This document shows positions 51,524 through 63,492 of a DNA stretch of 64,000 nt, piece after piece. Both the position numbers and the translations under genes were made by a program. A model generated the notes under the pieces. That model searched no databases and was not told where the DNA came from. It saw only the letters and a program-made list of their open reading frames with translations. The stretch spans positions 23,823,638-23,887,637 of the forward strand of contig OZ059900.1 of NCBI GenBank assembly GCA_964057225.1, in the 5' to 3' direction. Numbering within the stretch: the first letter of the stretch is position 1; every line of letters begins with the position of its first letter. This stretch comes from Auanema rhodensis (taxonomy: Eukaryota; Nematoda; Chromadorea; Rhabditida; Rhabditidae).

Positions 51524-52352
51524 ATATTTTATTATACTGGAAAACCAGTTTTTGGAAATTTCGCTGTAAACAAGGTTTTGACTTACGATTTCATGTGTTC
51601 AAACTCATGCAATGTCAATGAAACCTAGCTCAAAATTGTTCGTACAACGTCTAGTTCCACTTTCACGACAAAAAAACAGGGGTTAGAAAATTAAGGAAAT
51701 TAGCATATTCTGAGGGCACGCCCCTTATGGCTAATATTGATTAAATCGATTTTTGTTCATATGAGTCGTCAAATGCAACGAATTTCAGCGTCACAGTATT
51801 TCAAACCCCTGTTTTTTTGTCGTGAAAGTGGAACTAGACGTTGTACGAACAATTTTGAGCTAAGTTTCATTGACATTGCATGAGTTTGAACACATGAAAT
51901 CGTAAGTCAAAACCTTGTTTACAGCGAAATTTCCAAAAACTGGTTTTCCAGCATAATAAAATATTTCTCATGGGAAATACTGTGTTTTTGTATTTTTCTA
52001 GTGTTCAGCATGTAAAATGCTTCATTTTAGTATGTAACACGCTGAAATCGCTGTAAACAAGGTTTTGACTTACGATTTCATGTGTTCAAACTCATGCAAT
52101 GTCAATGAAACCTAACTCAAAATTGTTCGTACAACGTCTAGTTCCACTTTCACGACAAAAAAACAGGGGTTAGAAAATTAAGGAAATTAGCATATTCTGA
52201 GGGCACGCCCCTTATGGCTAATATTGATTAAATCGATTTTTGTTCATATGAGTCGTCAAATGCAACGAATTTCAGCGTGTTACATACTAAAATGAAGCAT
52301 TTTACATGCTGAACACTAGAAAAATACAAAAACACAGTATTTCCCATGAGAA
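51524..52352. repeat. Fold-back module 2 (829 bp)
   Basis: Same breakpoints as module 1, starting 1171 bp after it, and sharing the rare ATACTGG change in its forward part. Modules 1 and 2 are therefore copies of one 1171-bp segment (module plus one monomer). The joint is at 51792-51803. The part after the inversion has CCTAACTC. Confidence 0.93.
51804..52048 (-). repeat. Inverted satellite segment 2 (245 bp)
   Basis: Same content and ends as segment 1; pairs with 51440-51684 upstream. I saw no difference from segment 1. Confidence 0.94.
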
Positions 52353-53181
52353 ATATTTTATTATGCTGGAAAACCAGTTTTTGGAAATTTCGCTGTAAAC
52401 AAGGTTTTGACTTACGATTTCATGTGTTCAAACTCATGCAATGTCAATGAAACCTAGCTCAAAATTGTTCGTACAACGTCTAGTTCCACTTTCACGACAA
52501 AAAAACAGGGGTTAGAAAATTAAGGAAATTAGCATATTCTGAGGGCACGCCCCTTATGGCTAATATTGATTAAATCGATTTTTGTTCATATGAGTCGTCA
52601 AATGCAACGAATTTCAGCGTCACAGTATTTCAAACCCCTGTTTTTTTGTCGTGAAAGTGGAACTAGACGTTGTACGAACAATTTTGAGCTAAGTTTCATT
52701 GACATTGCATGAGTTTGAACACATGAAATCGTAAGTCAAAACCTTGTTTACAGCGAAATTTCCAAAAACTGGTTTTCCAGCATAATAAAATATTTCTCAT
52801 GGGAAATACTGTGTTTTTGTATTTTTCTAGTGTTCAGCATGTAAAATGCTTCATTTTAGTATGTAACACGCTGAAATCGCTGTAAACAAGGTTTTGACTT
52901 ACGATTTCATGTGTTCAAACTCATGCAATGTCAATGAAACCTAACTCAAAATTGTTCGTACAACGTCTAGTTCCACTTTCACGACAAAAAAACAGGGGTT
53001 AGAAAATTAAGGAAATTAGCATATTCTGAGGGCACGCCCCTTATGGCTAATATTGATTAAATCGATTTTTGTTCATATGAGTCGTCAAATGCAACAAATT
53101 TCAGCGTGTTACATACTAAAATGAAGCATTTTACATGCTGAACACTAGAAAAATACAAAAACACAGTATTTCCCATGAAAA
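52353..53181. repeat. Fold-back module 3 (829 bp)
   Basis: Directly abuts module 2 with no monomer between. It has TTATGCTGG rather than ATACTGG; the part after the inversion has CCTAACTC, GCAACAAATT and CATGAAAAAT. Those last markers recur in module 5, 10311 bp downstream. Confidence 0.93.
52633..52877 (-). repeat. Inverted satellite segment 3 (245 bp)
   Basis: Same content and ends as segment 1; pairs with 52269-52513 upstream. Confidence 0.94.
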
Positions 53182-54207
53182 ATATTTTATTATGCTGGAA
53201 AACCAGTTTTTGGAAATTTCGCTGTAAACAAGGTTTTGACTTACGATTTCATGTGTTCAAACTCATGCAATGTCAATGAAACCTAACTCAAAATTGTTCG
53301 TACAACGTCTTGTTCCACTTTCACGACAAAAAAACAGGGGTTAGAAAATTAAGGAAATTAGCATATTCTGAGGGCATGCCCCTTATGGCTAATAATGATT
53401 AAATCGATTTTTGTTCATATGAGTCGTCAAATGCAACGAATTTCAGCGTGTTACATACTAAAATGAAGCATTTTACATGCTGAACACTAGAAAAATACAA
53501 AAACACAGTATTTCCCATGAGAAATATTTTATTATGCTGGAAAACCAGTTTTTGGAAATTTCGCTGTAAACAAGGTTTTGACTTACGATTTCATGTGTTC
53601 AAACTCATGCAATGTCAATGAAACCTAGCTCAAAATTGTTCGTACAACGTCTAGTTCTACTTTCACGACAAAAAAACAGGGGTTAGAAAATTAAGGAAAT
53701 TAGCATATTCTGAGGGCACGCCCCTTATAGCTAATATTGATTAAATCGATTTTTGTTCATATGAGTCGTCAAATGCAACGAATTTCAGCGTGTTACATAC
53801 TAAAATGAAGCATTTTACATGCTGAACACTAGAAAAATACAAAAACACAGTATTTCCCATGAGAAATATTTTATTATGCTGGAAAACTAGTTTTTGGAAA
53901 TTTCGCTGTAAACAAGGTTTTGACTTACGATTTCATGTGTTCAAACTCATGCAATGTCAATGAAACCTAGCTCAAAATTGTTCGTACAACGTCTAGTTCC
54001 ACTTTCACGACAAAAAAACAGGGGTTAGAAAATTATGGAAATTAGCATATTCTGAGGGCACGCCCCTTATGGCTAATATTGATTAAATCGATTTTTGTTC
54101 ATATGAGTCGTCAAATGCAACGAATTTCAGCGTGTTACATACTAAAATGAAGCATTTTACATGCTGAACACTAGAAAAATACAAAAACACAGTATTTCCC
54201 ATGAGAA
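53182..54207 (+). repeat. Three full monomers after fold-back module 3
   Basis: Monomers at 53182 (CCTAACTC, CGTCTTG, GGGCATGCCC, AATAATGATT), 53524 (GTTCTAC, TTATAGCT) and 53866 (AACTAGTTT, AATTATGG). Several changes are private to one copy, so this stretch is more diverged than the neighbouring HOR blocks. The first monomer matches the one at 63493 in GGGCATGCCC and AATAATGATT. Confidence 0.87.
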
Positions 54208-56259
54208 ATATTTTATTATGCTGGAAAACCAGTTTTTGGAAATTTCGCTGTAAACAAGGTTTTGACTTACGATTTCATGTGTTCAAACTCATGCAATGTC
54301 AATGAAACCTAACTCAAAATTGTTCGTACAACGTCTAGTTCCACTTTCACGACAAAAAAACAGGGGTTAGAAAATTAAGGAAATTAGCATATTCTGAGGG
54401 CACGCCCCTTATGGCTAATAATGATTAAATCGATTTTTGTTCATATGAGTCGTCAAATGCAACGAATTTCAGCGTGTTACATACTAAAATGAAGCATTTT
54501 ACATGCTGAACACTAGAAAAATACAAAAACACAGTATTTCCCATGAGAAATATTTTATTATGCTGGAAAACCAGTTTTTGGAAATTTCGCTGTAAACAAG
54601 GTTTTGACTTACGATTTCATGTGTTCAAACTCATGCAATGTCAATGAAACCTAGCTCAAAATTGTTCGTACAACGTCTAGTTCCACTTTCACGACAAAAA
54701 AACAGGGGTTAGAAAATTAAGGAAATTAGTATATTCTGAGGGCACGCCCCTTATGGCTAATATTGATTAAATCGATTTTTGTTCATATGAGTCGTCAAAT
54801 GCAACGAATTTCAGCGTGTTACATACTAAAATGAAGCATTTTACATGCTGAACACTAGAAAAATACAAAAACACAGTATTTCCCATGAGAAATATTTTAT
54901 TATGCTGGAAAACCAGTTTTTGGAAATTTCGCTGTAAACAAGGTTTTGACTTACGATTTCATGTGTTCAAACTCATGCAATGTCAATGAAACCTAGCTCA
55001 AAATTGTTCGTACAACGTCTAGTTCCACTTTCACGACAAAAAAACAGGGGTTAGAAAATTAAGGAAATTAGTATATTCTGAGGGCACGCCCCTTATGGCT
55101 AATATTGATTAAATCGATTTTTGTTCATATGAGTCGTCAAATGCAACGAATTTCAGCGTGTTACATACTAAAATGAAGCATTTTACATGCTGAACACTAG
55201 AAAAAAACAAAAACACAGTATTTCCCATGAGAAATATTTTATTATGCTGGAAAACCAGTTTTTGGAAATTTCGCTGTAAACAAGGTTTTGACATACGATT
55301 TCATGTGTTCAAACTCATGCAATGTCAATGAAACTTAGCTCAAAATTGTTCGTACAACGTCTAGTTCCACTTTCACGACAAAAAAACAGGGGTTAGAAAA
55401 TTAAGGAAATTAGCATATTCTGAGGGCACGCCCCTTATGGCTAATATTGATTAAATCGATTTTTGTTCATATGAGTCGTCAAATGCAACGAATTTCAGCG
55501 TGTTACATACTAAAATGAAGCATTTTACATGCTGAACACTAGAAAAATACAAAAACACAGTATTTCCCATGAGAAATATTTTATTATGCTGGAAAACCAG
55601 TTTTTGGAAATTTCGCTGTAAACAAGGTTTTGACTTACGATTGCATGTGTTCAAACTCATGCAATGTCAATGAAACCTAGCTCAAAATTGTTCGTACAAC
55701 GTCTAGTTCCACTTTCACGACAAAAAAACAGGGGTTAGAAAATTAAGGAAATTAGTATATTCTGAGGGCACGCCCCTTATGGCTAATATTGATTAAATCG
55801 ATTTTTGTTCATATGAGTCGTCAAATGCAACGAATTTCAGCGTGTTACATACTAAAATGAAGCATTTTACATGCTGAACACTAGAAAAATACAAAAACAC
55901 AGTATTTCCCATGAGAAATATTTTATTATGCTGGAAAACCAGTTTTTGGAAATTTCGCTGTAAACAAGGTTTTGACTTACGATTTCATGTGTTCAAACTC
56001 ATGCAATGTCAATGAAACCTAGCTCAAAATTGTTCGTACAACGTCTAGTTCCACTTTCACGACAAAAAAACAGGGGTTAGAAAATTAAGGAAATTAGCAT
56101 ATTCTGAGGGCACGCCCCTTATGGCTAATATTGATTAAATCGATTTTTGTTCATATGAGTCGTCAAATGCAACGAATTTCAGCGTGTTACATACTAAAAT
56201 GAAGCATTTTCCATGCTGAACACTAGAAAAATACAAAAACACAGTATTTCCCATGAGAA
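54208..56259 (+). repeat. 6-monomer HOR (2052 bp), copy 1
   Basis: Order: CCTAACTC+AATAATGATT; TTAGTATATT; TTAGTATATT+TAGAAAAAAAC; GACATACG+AACTTAGC; TTAGTATATT; plain. Private change ATTGCATG in the fifth monomer and TTTTCCATG in the sixth. Confidence 0.88.
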
Positions 56260-58311
56260 ATATTTTATTATGCTGGAAAACCAGTTTTTGGAAATTTCGC
56301 TGTAAACAAGGTTTTGACTTACGATTTCATGTGTTCAAACTCATGCAATGTCAATGAAACCTAACTCAAAATTGTTCGTACAACGTCTAGTTCCACTTTC
56401 ACGACAAAAAAACAGGGGTTAGAAAATTAAGGAAATTAGCATATTCTGAGGGCACGCCCCTTATGGCTAATAATGATTAAATCGATTTTTGTTCATATGA
56501 GTCGTCAAATGCAACGAATTTCAGCGTGTTACATACTAAAATGAAGCATTTTACATGCTGAACACTAGAAAAATACAAAAACACAGTATTTCCCATGAGA
56601 AATATTTTATTATGCTGGAAAACCAGTTTTTGGAAATTTCGCTGTAAACAAGGTTTTGACTTACGATTTCATGTGTTCAAACTCATGCAATGTCAATGAA
56701 ACCTAGCTCAAAATTGTTCGTACAACGTCTAGTTCCACTTTCACGACAAAAAAACAGGGGTTAGAAAATTAAGGAAATTAGTATATTCTGAGGGCACGCC
56801 CCTTATGGCTAATATTGATTAAATCGATTTTTGTTCATATGAGTCGTCAAATGCAACGAATTTCAGCGTGTTACATACTAAAATGAAGCATTTTACATGC
56901 TGAACACTAGAAAAATACAAAAACACAGTATTTCCCATGAGAAATATTTTATTATGCTGGAAAACCAGTTTTTGGAAATTTCGCTGTAAACAAGGTTTTG
57001 ACTTACGATTTCATGTGTTCAAACTCATGCAATGTCAATGAAACCTAGCTCAAAATTGTTTGTACAACGTCTAGTTCCACTTTCACGACAAAAAAACAGG
57101 GGTTAGAAAATTAAGGAAATTAGTATATTCTGAGGGCACGCCCCTTATGGCTAATATTGATTAAATCGATTTTTGTTCATATGAGTCGTCAAATGCAACG
57201 AATTTCAGCGTGTTACATACTAAAATGAAGCATTTTACATGCTGAACACTAGAAAAAAACAAAAACACAGTATTTCCCATGAGAAATATTTTATTATGCT
57301 GGAAAACCAGTTTTTGGAAATTTCGCTGTAAACAAGGTTTTGACATACGATTTCATGTGTTCAAACTCATGCAATGTCAATGAAACTTAGCTCAAAATTG
57401 TTCGTACAACGTCTAGTTCCACTTTCACGACAAAAAAACAGGGGTTAGAAAATTAAGGAAATTAGCATATTCTGAGGGCACGCCCCTTATGGCTAATATT
57501 GATTAAATCGATTTTTGTTCATATGAGTCGTCAAATGCAACGAATTTCAGCGTGTTACATACTAAAATGAAGCATTTTACATGCTGAACACTAGAAAAAT
57601 ACAAAAACACAGTATTTCCCATGAGAAATATTTTATTATGCTGGAAAACCAGTTTTTGGAAATTTCGCTGTAAACAAGGTTTTGACTTACGATTTCATGT
57701 GTTCAAACTCATGCAATGTCAATGAAACCTAGCTCAAAATTGTTCGTACAACGTCTAGTTCCACTTTCACGACAAAAAAACAGGGGTTAGAAAATTAAGG
57801 AAATTAGTATATTCTGAGGGCACGCCCCTTATGGCTAATATTGATTAAATCGATTTTTGTTCATATGAGTCGTCAAATGCAACGAATTTCAGCGTGTTAC
57901 ATACTAAAATGAAGCATTTTACATGCTGAACACTAGAAAAAAACAAAAACACAGTATTTCCCATGAGAAATATTTTATTATGCTGGAAAACCAGTTTTTG
58001 GAAATTTCGCTGTAAACAAGGTTTTGACTTACGATTTCATGTGTTCAAACTCATGCAATGTCAATGAAACTTAGCTCAAAATTGTTCGTACAACGTCTAG
58101 TTCCACTTTCACGACAAAAAAACAGGGGTTAGAAAATTAAGGAAATTAGCATATTCTGAGGGCACGCCCCTTATGGCTAATATTGATTAAATCGATTTTT
58201 GTTCATATGAGTCGTCAAATGCAACGAATTTCAGCGTGTTACATACTAAAATGAAGCATTTTACATGCTGAACACTAGAAAAATACAAAAACACAGTATT
58301 TCCCATGAGAA
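56260..58311 (+). repeat. 6-monomer HOR (2052 bp), copy 2
   Basis: Same marker order as 54208-56259 for the first five monomers. Differences: TTGTTTG in the third, TAGAAAAAAAC in the fifth, AACTTAGC in the sixth. The last two monomers therefore look converted from, or replaced by, the TAGAAAAAAAC / AACTTAGC pair already present as monomers three and four. Confidence 0.87.
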
Positions 58312-58653
58312 ATATTTTATTATGCTGGAAAACCAGTTTTTGGAAATTTCGCTGTAAACAAGGTTTTGACTTACGATTTCATGTGTTCAAACTCATGCAA
58401 TGTCAATGAAACTTAGCTCAAAATTGTTCGTACAACGTCTAGTTCCACTTTCACGACAAAAAAACAGGGGTTAGAAAATTAAGGAAATTAGCATATTCTG
58501 AGGGCACGCCCCTTATGGCTAATATTGATTAAATCGATTTTTGTTCATATGAGTCGTCAAATGCAACGAATTTCAGCGTGTTACATACTAAAATGAATCA
58601 TTTTACATGCTGAACACTAGAAAAATACAAAAACACAGTATTTCCCATGAGAA
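58312..58653 (+). repeat. Full monomer with GAATCAT, before short unit 13
   Basis: Has AACTTAGC in its left part and GAATCAT in its right part. It marks the return of short-unit-type sequence after about 8.6 kb without it. Confidence 0.88.
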
Positions 58654-58802
58654 ATATTTTATTATGGCTAATATTGATTAAATCGATTTTTGTTCATATG
58701 AGTTGTCAAATGCAACGAATTTCAGCGTGTTACATACTAAAATGAAGGATTTTACATGCTGAACACTAGAAAAATACAAAAACACAGTATTTCCCATGAG
58801 AA
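58654..58802 (+). repeat. 149-bp short unit 13
   Basis: GAGTTGTC and GAAGGAT; directly upstream of the fourth fold-back module. Confidence 0.92.
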
Positions 58803-59630
58803 ATATTTTATTATGCTGGAAAACCAGTTTTTGGAAATTTCGCTGTAAACAAGGCTTTGACTTACGATTTCATGTGTTCAAACTCATGCAATGTCAATGA
58901 AACCTAGCTCAAAATTGTTCGTACAACGTCTAGTTCCACTTTCACGACAAAAAAACAGGGGTTAGAAAATTAAGGAAATTAGCATATTCTGAGGGCACGC
59001 CCCTTATGGCTAATATTGATTAAATCGATTTTTGTTCATATGAGTCGTCAAATGCAACGAATTTCAGCGTCACAGTATTTCAAACCCCTGTTTTTTTGTC
59101 GTGAAAGTGGAACTAGACGTTGTACGAACAATTTTGAGCTAAGTTTCATTGACATTGCATGAGTTTGAACACATGAAATCGTAAGTCAAAACCTTGTTTA
59201 CAGCGAAATTTCCAAAAACTGGTTTTCCAGCATAATAAAATATTTCTCATGGGAAATACTGTGTTTTTGTATTTTTCTAGTGTTCAGCATGTGAAATGCT
59301 TCATTTTAGTATGTAACACGCTGAAATCGCTGTAAACAAGGTTTTGACTTACGATTTCATGTGTTCAAACTCATGCAATGTCAATGAAACTTAGCTCAAA
59401 AATGTTCGTACAAGGTCTAGTTCCACTTTCACGACAAAAAACAGGGGTTAGAAAGTTAAGGAAATTAGCATATTCTGAGGGCACGCCCCTTATGGCTAAT
59501 ATTGATTAAATCGATTTTTGTTCATATGAGTCGTCAAATGCAACGAACTTCAGCGTGTTACATACTAAAATGAAGCATTTTACATGCTGAACACTAGAAA
59601 AATACAAAAACACAGTATTTCCCATGAGAA
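58803..59630. repeat. Fold-back module 4 (828 bp)
   Basis: Same inversion breakpoints, in a different background: the forward part has AAGGCTTTG and follows a 149-bp unit; the part after the inversion has AACTTAGC, AAAAATGTTCG, ACAAGGTC, an A6 tract (59436-59441), AGAAAGTT and GAACTTCAGCG. The joint is at 59071-59082. Confidence 0.93.
59083..59327 (-). repeat. Inverted satellite segment 4 (245 bp)
   Basis: Same ends as the others, with one private base (GTGAAATGC near 59292, where the others have GTAAAATGC). Pairs with 58719-58963, most of whose distal part is the short unit at 58654. Confidence 0.93.
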
Positions 59631-61146
59631 ATATTTTATTATGCTGGAAAACCAGTTTTTGGAAATTTCGCTGTAAACAAGGTTTTGACTTACGATTTCA
59701 TGTGTTCAAACTCATGCAATGTCAATGAAACCTAGCTCAAAATTGTTCGTACAACGTCTAGTTCCACTTTCACGACAAAAAAACAGGGGTTAGAAAATTA
59801 AGGAAATTAGCATATTCTGAGGGCACGCCCCTTATGGCTAATATTGATTAAATCGATTTTTGTTCATATGAGTCGTCAAATGCAACGAATTTCAGCGTGT
59901 TACATACTAAAATGAATCATTTTACATGCTGAACACTAGAAAAATACAAAAACACAGTATTTCCCATGAGAAATATTTTATTATGGCTAATATTGATTAA
60001 ATCGATTTTTGTTCATATGAGTTGTCAAATGCAACGAATTTCAGCGTGTTACATACTAAAATGAAGGATTTTACATGCTGAACACTAGAAAAATACAAAA
60101 ACACAGTATTTCCCATGAGAAATATTTTATTATGCTGGAAAACCAGTTTTTGGAAATTTCGCTGTAAACAAGGCTTTGACTTACGATTTCATGTGTTCAA
60201 ACTCATGCAATGTCAATGAAACCTAGCTCAAAATTGTTCGTACAACGTCTAGTTCCACTTTCACGACAAAAAAACAGGGGTTAGAAAATTAAGGAAATTA
60301 GTATATTCTGAGGGCACGCCCCTTATGGCTAATATTGATTAAATCGATTTTTGTTCATATGAGTCGTCAAATGCAACGAATTTCAGCGTGTTACAAACTA
60401 AAATGAAGCATTTTACATGCTGAACACTAGAAATAAACAAAAACACAGTATTTCCCATGAGAAATATTTTATTATGCTGGAAAACCAGTTTTTGGAAATT
60501 TCGCTGTAAACAAGGTTTTGACTTACGATTTCATGTGTTCAAACTCATGCAATGTCAATGAAACTTAGCTCAAAATTGTTCGTACAACGTCTAGTTCCAC
60601 TTTCACGACAAAAAAACAGGGGTTAGAAAATTAAGGAAATTAGCATATTCTGAGGGCACGCCCCTTATGGCTAATATTGATTAAATCGATTTTTGTTCAT
60701 ATGAGTCGTCAAATGCAACGAATTTCAGCGTGTTACATACTAAAATGAAGCATTTTACATGCTGAACACTAGAAAAATACAAAAACACAGTATTTCCCAT
60801 GAGAAATATTTTATTATGCTGGAAAACCAGTTTTTGGAAATTTCGCTGTAAACAAGGTTTTGACTTACGATTTCATGTGTTCAAACTCATGCAATGTCAA
60901 TGAAACTTAGCTCAAAATTGTTCGTACAACGTCTAGTTCCACTTTCACGACAAAAAACAGGGGTTAGAAAGTTAAGGAAATTAGCATATTCTGAGGGCAC
61001 GCCCCTTATGGCTAATATTGATTAAATCGATTTTTGTTCATATGAGTCGTCAAATGCAACGAACTTTAGCGTGTTACATACTAAAATGAAGCATTTTACA
61101 TGCTGAACACTAGAAAAATACAAAAACACAGTATTTCCCATGAGAA
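59631..61146 (+). repeat. 1516-bp HOR (342+149+342+342+341), copy 1
   Basis: Units: GAATCAT monomer; 149-bp unit; AAGGCTTTG with TTACAAACTA; AACTTAGC; AACTTAGC with A6 (60952-60957), AGAAAGTT and GAACTTTAGCG. The third monomer ends with a private AGAAATAAAC. Confidence 0.87.
59973..60121 (+). repeat. 149-bp short unit 14
   Basis: GAGTTGTC and GAAGGAT; second unit of the 1516-bp HOR. Confidence 0.92.
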
Positions 61147-62663
61147 ATATTTTATTATGCTGGAAAACCAGTTTTTGGAAATTTCGCTGTAAACAAGGTT
61201 TTGACTTACGATTTCATGTGTTCAAACTCATGCAATGTCAATGAAACCTAGCTCAAAATTGTTCGTACAACGTCTAGTTCCACTTTCACGACAAAAAAAC
61301 AGGGGTTAGAAAATTAAGGAAATTAGCATATTCTGAGGGCACGCCCCTTATGGCTAATATTGATTAAATCGATTTTTGTTCATATGAGTCGTCAAATGCA
61401 ACGAATTTCAGCGTGTTACATACTAAAATGAATCATTTTACATGCTGAACACTAGAAAAATACAAAAACACAGTATTTCCCATGAGAAATATTTTATTAT
61501 GGCTAATATTGATTAAATCGATTTTTGTTCATATGAGTTGTCAAATGCAACGAATTTCAGCGTGTTACATACTAAAATGAAGGATTTTACATGCTGAACA
61601 CTAGAAAAATACAAAAACACAGTATTTCCCATGAGAAATATTTTATTATGCTGGAAAACCAGTTTTTGGAAATTTCGCTGTAAACAAGGCTTTGACTTAC
61701 GATTTCATGTGTTCAAACTCATGCAATGTCAATGAAACCTAGCTCAAAATTGTTCGTACAACGTCTAGTTCCACTTTCACGACAAAAAAACAGGGGTTAG
61801 AAAATTAAGGAAATTAGCATATTCTGAGGGCACGCCCCTTATGGCTAATATTGATTAAATCGATTTTTGTTCATATGAGTCGTCAAATGCAACGAATTTC
61901 AGCGTGTTACAAACTAAAATGAAGCATTTTACATGCTGAACACTAGAAAAAAACAAAAACACAGTATTTCCCATGAGAAATATTTTATTATGCTGGAAAA
62001 CCAGTTTTTGGAAATTTCGCTGTAAACAAGGTTTTGACTTACGATTTCATGTGTTCAAACTCATGCAATGTCAATGAAACTTAGCTCAAAATTGTTCGTA
62101 CAACGTCTAGTTCCACTTTCACGACAAAAAAACAGGGGTTAGAAAATTAAGGAAATTAGCATATTCTGAGGGCACGCCCCTTATGGCTAATATTGATTAA
62201 ATCGATTTTTGTTCATATGAGTCGTCAAATGCAACGAATTTCAGCGTGTTACATACTAAAATGAAGCATTTTACATGCTGAACACTAGAAAAATACAAAA
62301 ACACAGTATTTCCCATGAGAAATATTTTATTATGCTGGAAAACCAGTTTTTGGAAATTTCGCTGTAAACAAGGTTTTGACTTACGATTTCATGTGTTCAA
62401 ACTCATGCAATGTCAATGAAACTTAGCTCAAAATTGTTCGTACAACGTCTAGTTCCACTTTCACGACAAAAAAACAGGGGTTAGAAAATTAAGGAAATTA
62501 GCATATTCTGAGGGCACGCCCCTTATGGCTAATATTGATTAAATCGATTTTTGTTCATATGAGTCGTCAAATGCAACGAATTTCAGCGTGTTACATACTA
62601 AAATGAAGCATTTTACATGCTGAACACTAGAAAAATACAAAAACACAGTATTTCCCATGAGAA
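61147..62663 (+). repeat. 1517-bp HOR (342+149+342+342+342), copy 2
   Basis: Same order as 59631-61146, including the rare TTACAAACTA in the third unit. The last monomer lacks the A6/AGAAAGTT haplotype, so the match is lost at its right end. Confidence 0.86.
61489..61637 (+). repeat. 149-bp short unit 15
   Basis: GAGTTGTC and GAAGGAT; 1516 bp after unit 14, at the same place in the second HOR copy. Confidence 0.92.
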
Positions 62664-63492
62664 ATATTTTATTATGCTGGAAAACCAGTTTTTGGAAATT
62701 TCGCTGTAAACAAGGTTTTGACTTACGATTTCATGTGTTCAAACTCATGCAATGTCAATGAAACCTAGCTCAAAATTGTTCGTACAACGTCTAGTTCCAC
62801 TTTCACGACAAAAAAACAGGGGTTAGAAAATTAAGGAAATTAGCATATTCTGAGGGCACGCCCCTTATGGCTAATATTGATTAAATCGATTTTTGTTCAT
62901 ATGAGTCGTCAAATGCAACGAATTTCAGCGTCACAGTATTTCAAACCCCTGTTTTTTTGTCGTGAAAGTGGAACTAGACGTTGTACGAACAATTTTGAGC
63001 TAAGTTTCATTGACATTGCATGAGTTTGAACACATGAAATCGTAAGTCAAAACCTTGTTTACAGCGAAATTTCCAAAAACTGGTTTTCCAGCATAATAAA
63101 ATATTTCTCATGGGAAATACTGTGTTTTTGTATTTTTCTAGTGTTCAGCATGTAAAATGCTTCATTTTAGTATGTAACACGCTGAAATCGCTGTAAACAA
63201 GGTTTTGACTTACGATTTCATGTGTTCAAACTCATGCAATGTCAATGAAACCTAACTCAAAATTGTTCGTACAACGTCTAGTTCCACTTTCACGACAAAA
63301 AAACAGGGGTTAGAAAATTAAGGAAATTAGCATATTCTGAGGGCACGCCCCTTATGGCTAATATTGATTAAATCGATTTTTGTTCATATGAGTCGTCAAA
63401 TGCAACAAATTTCAGCGTGTTACATACTAAAATGAAGCATTTTACATGCTGAACACTAGAAAAATACAAAAACACAGTATTTCCCATGAAAA
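62664..63492. repeat. Fold-back module 5 (829 bp)
   Basis: Same breakpoints; the joint is at 62932-62943. The part after the inversion shares CCTAACTC, GCAACAAATT and CATGAAAAAT with module 3 (offset 10311 bp), so modules 3 and 5 belong to one duplicated segment. Confidence 0.93.
62944..63188 (-). repeat. Inverted satellite segment 5 (245 bp)
   Basis: Same content and ends as segment 1; pairs with 62580-62824 upstream. Confidence 0.94.

Noticed and set aside
55109-55294. 61-codon open frame on the minus strand
   Set aside because: It is satellite sequence read backwards; its ATG exists only because of the GACATACG change, and the same stretch is closed in other monomers. No domain or coding signal.
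55451-55660. 69-codon open frame on the minus strand
   Set aside because: It differs from the 61-codon frames by one lost stop (ATTGCATG variant). It is monomer sequence, not a gene.
57161-57346. 61-codon open frame on the minus strand, same peptide as at 55109
   Set aside because: A copy of the 55109 frame made by the 2052-bp HOR duplication; the identity is explained by the repeat.
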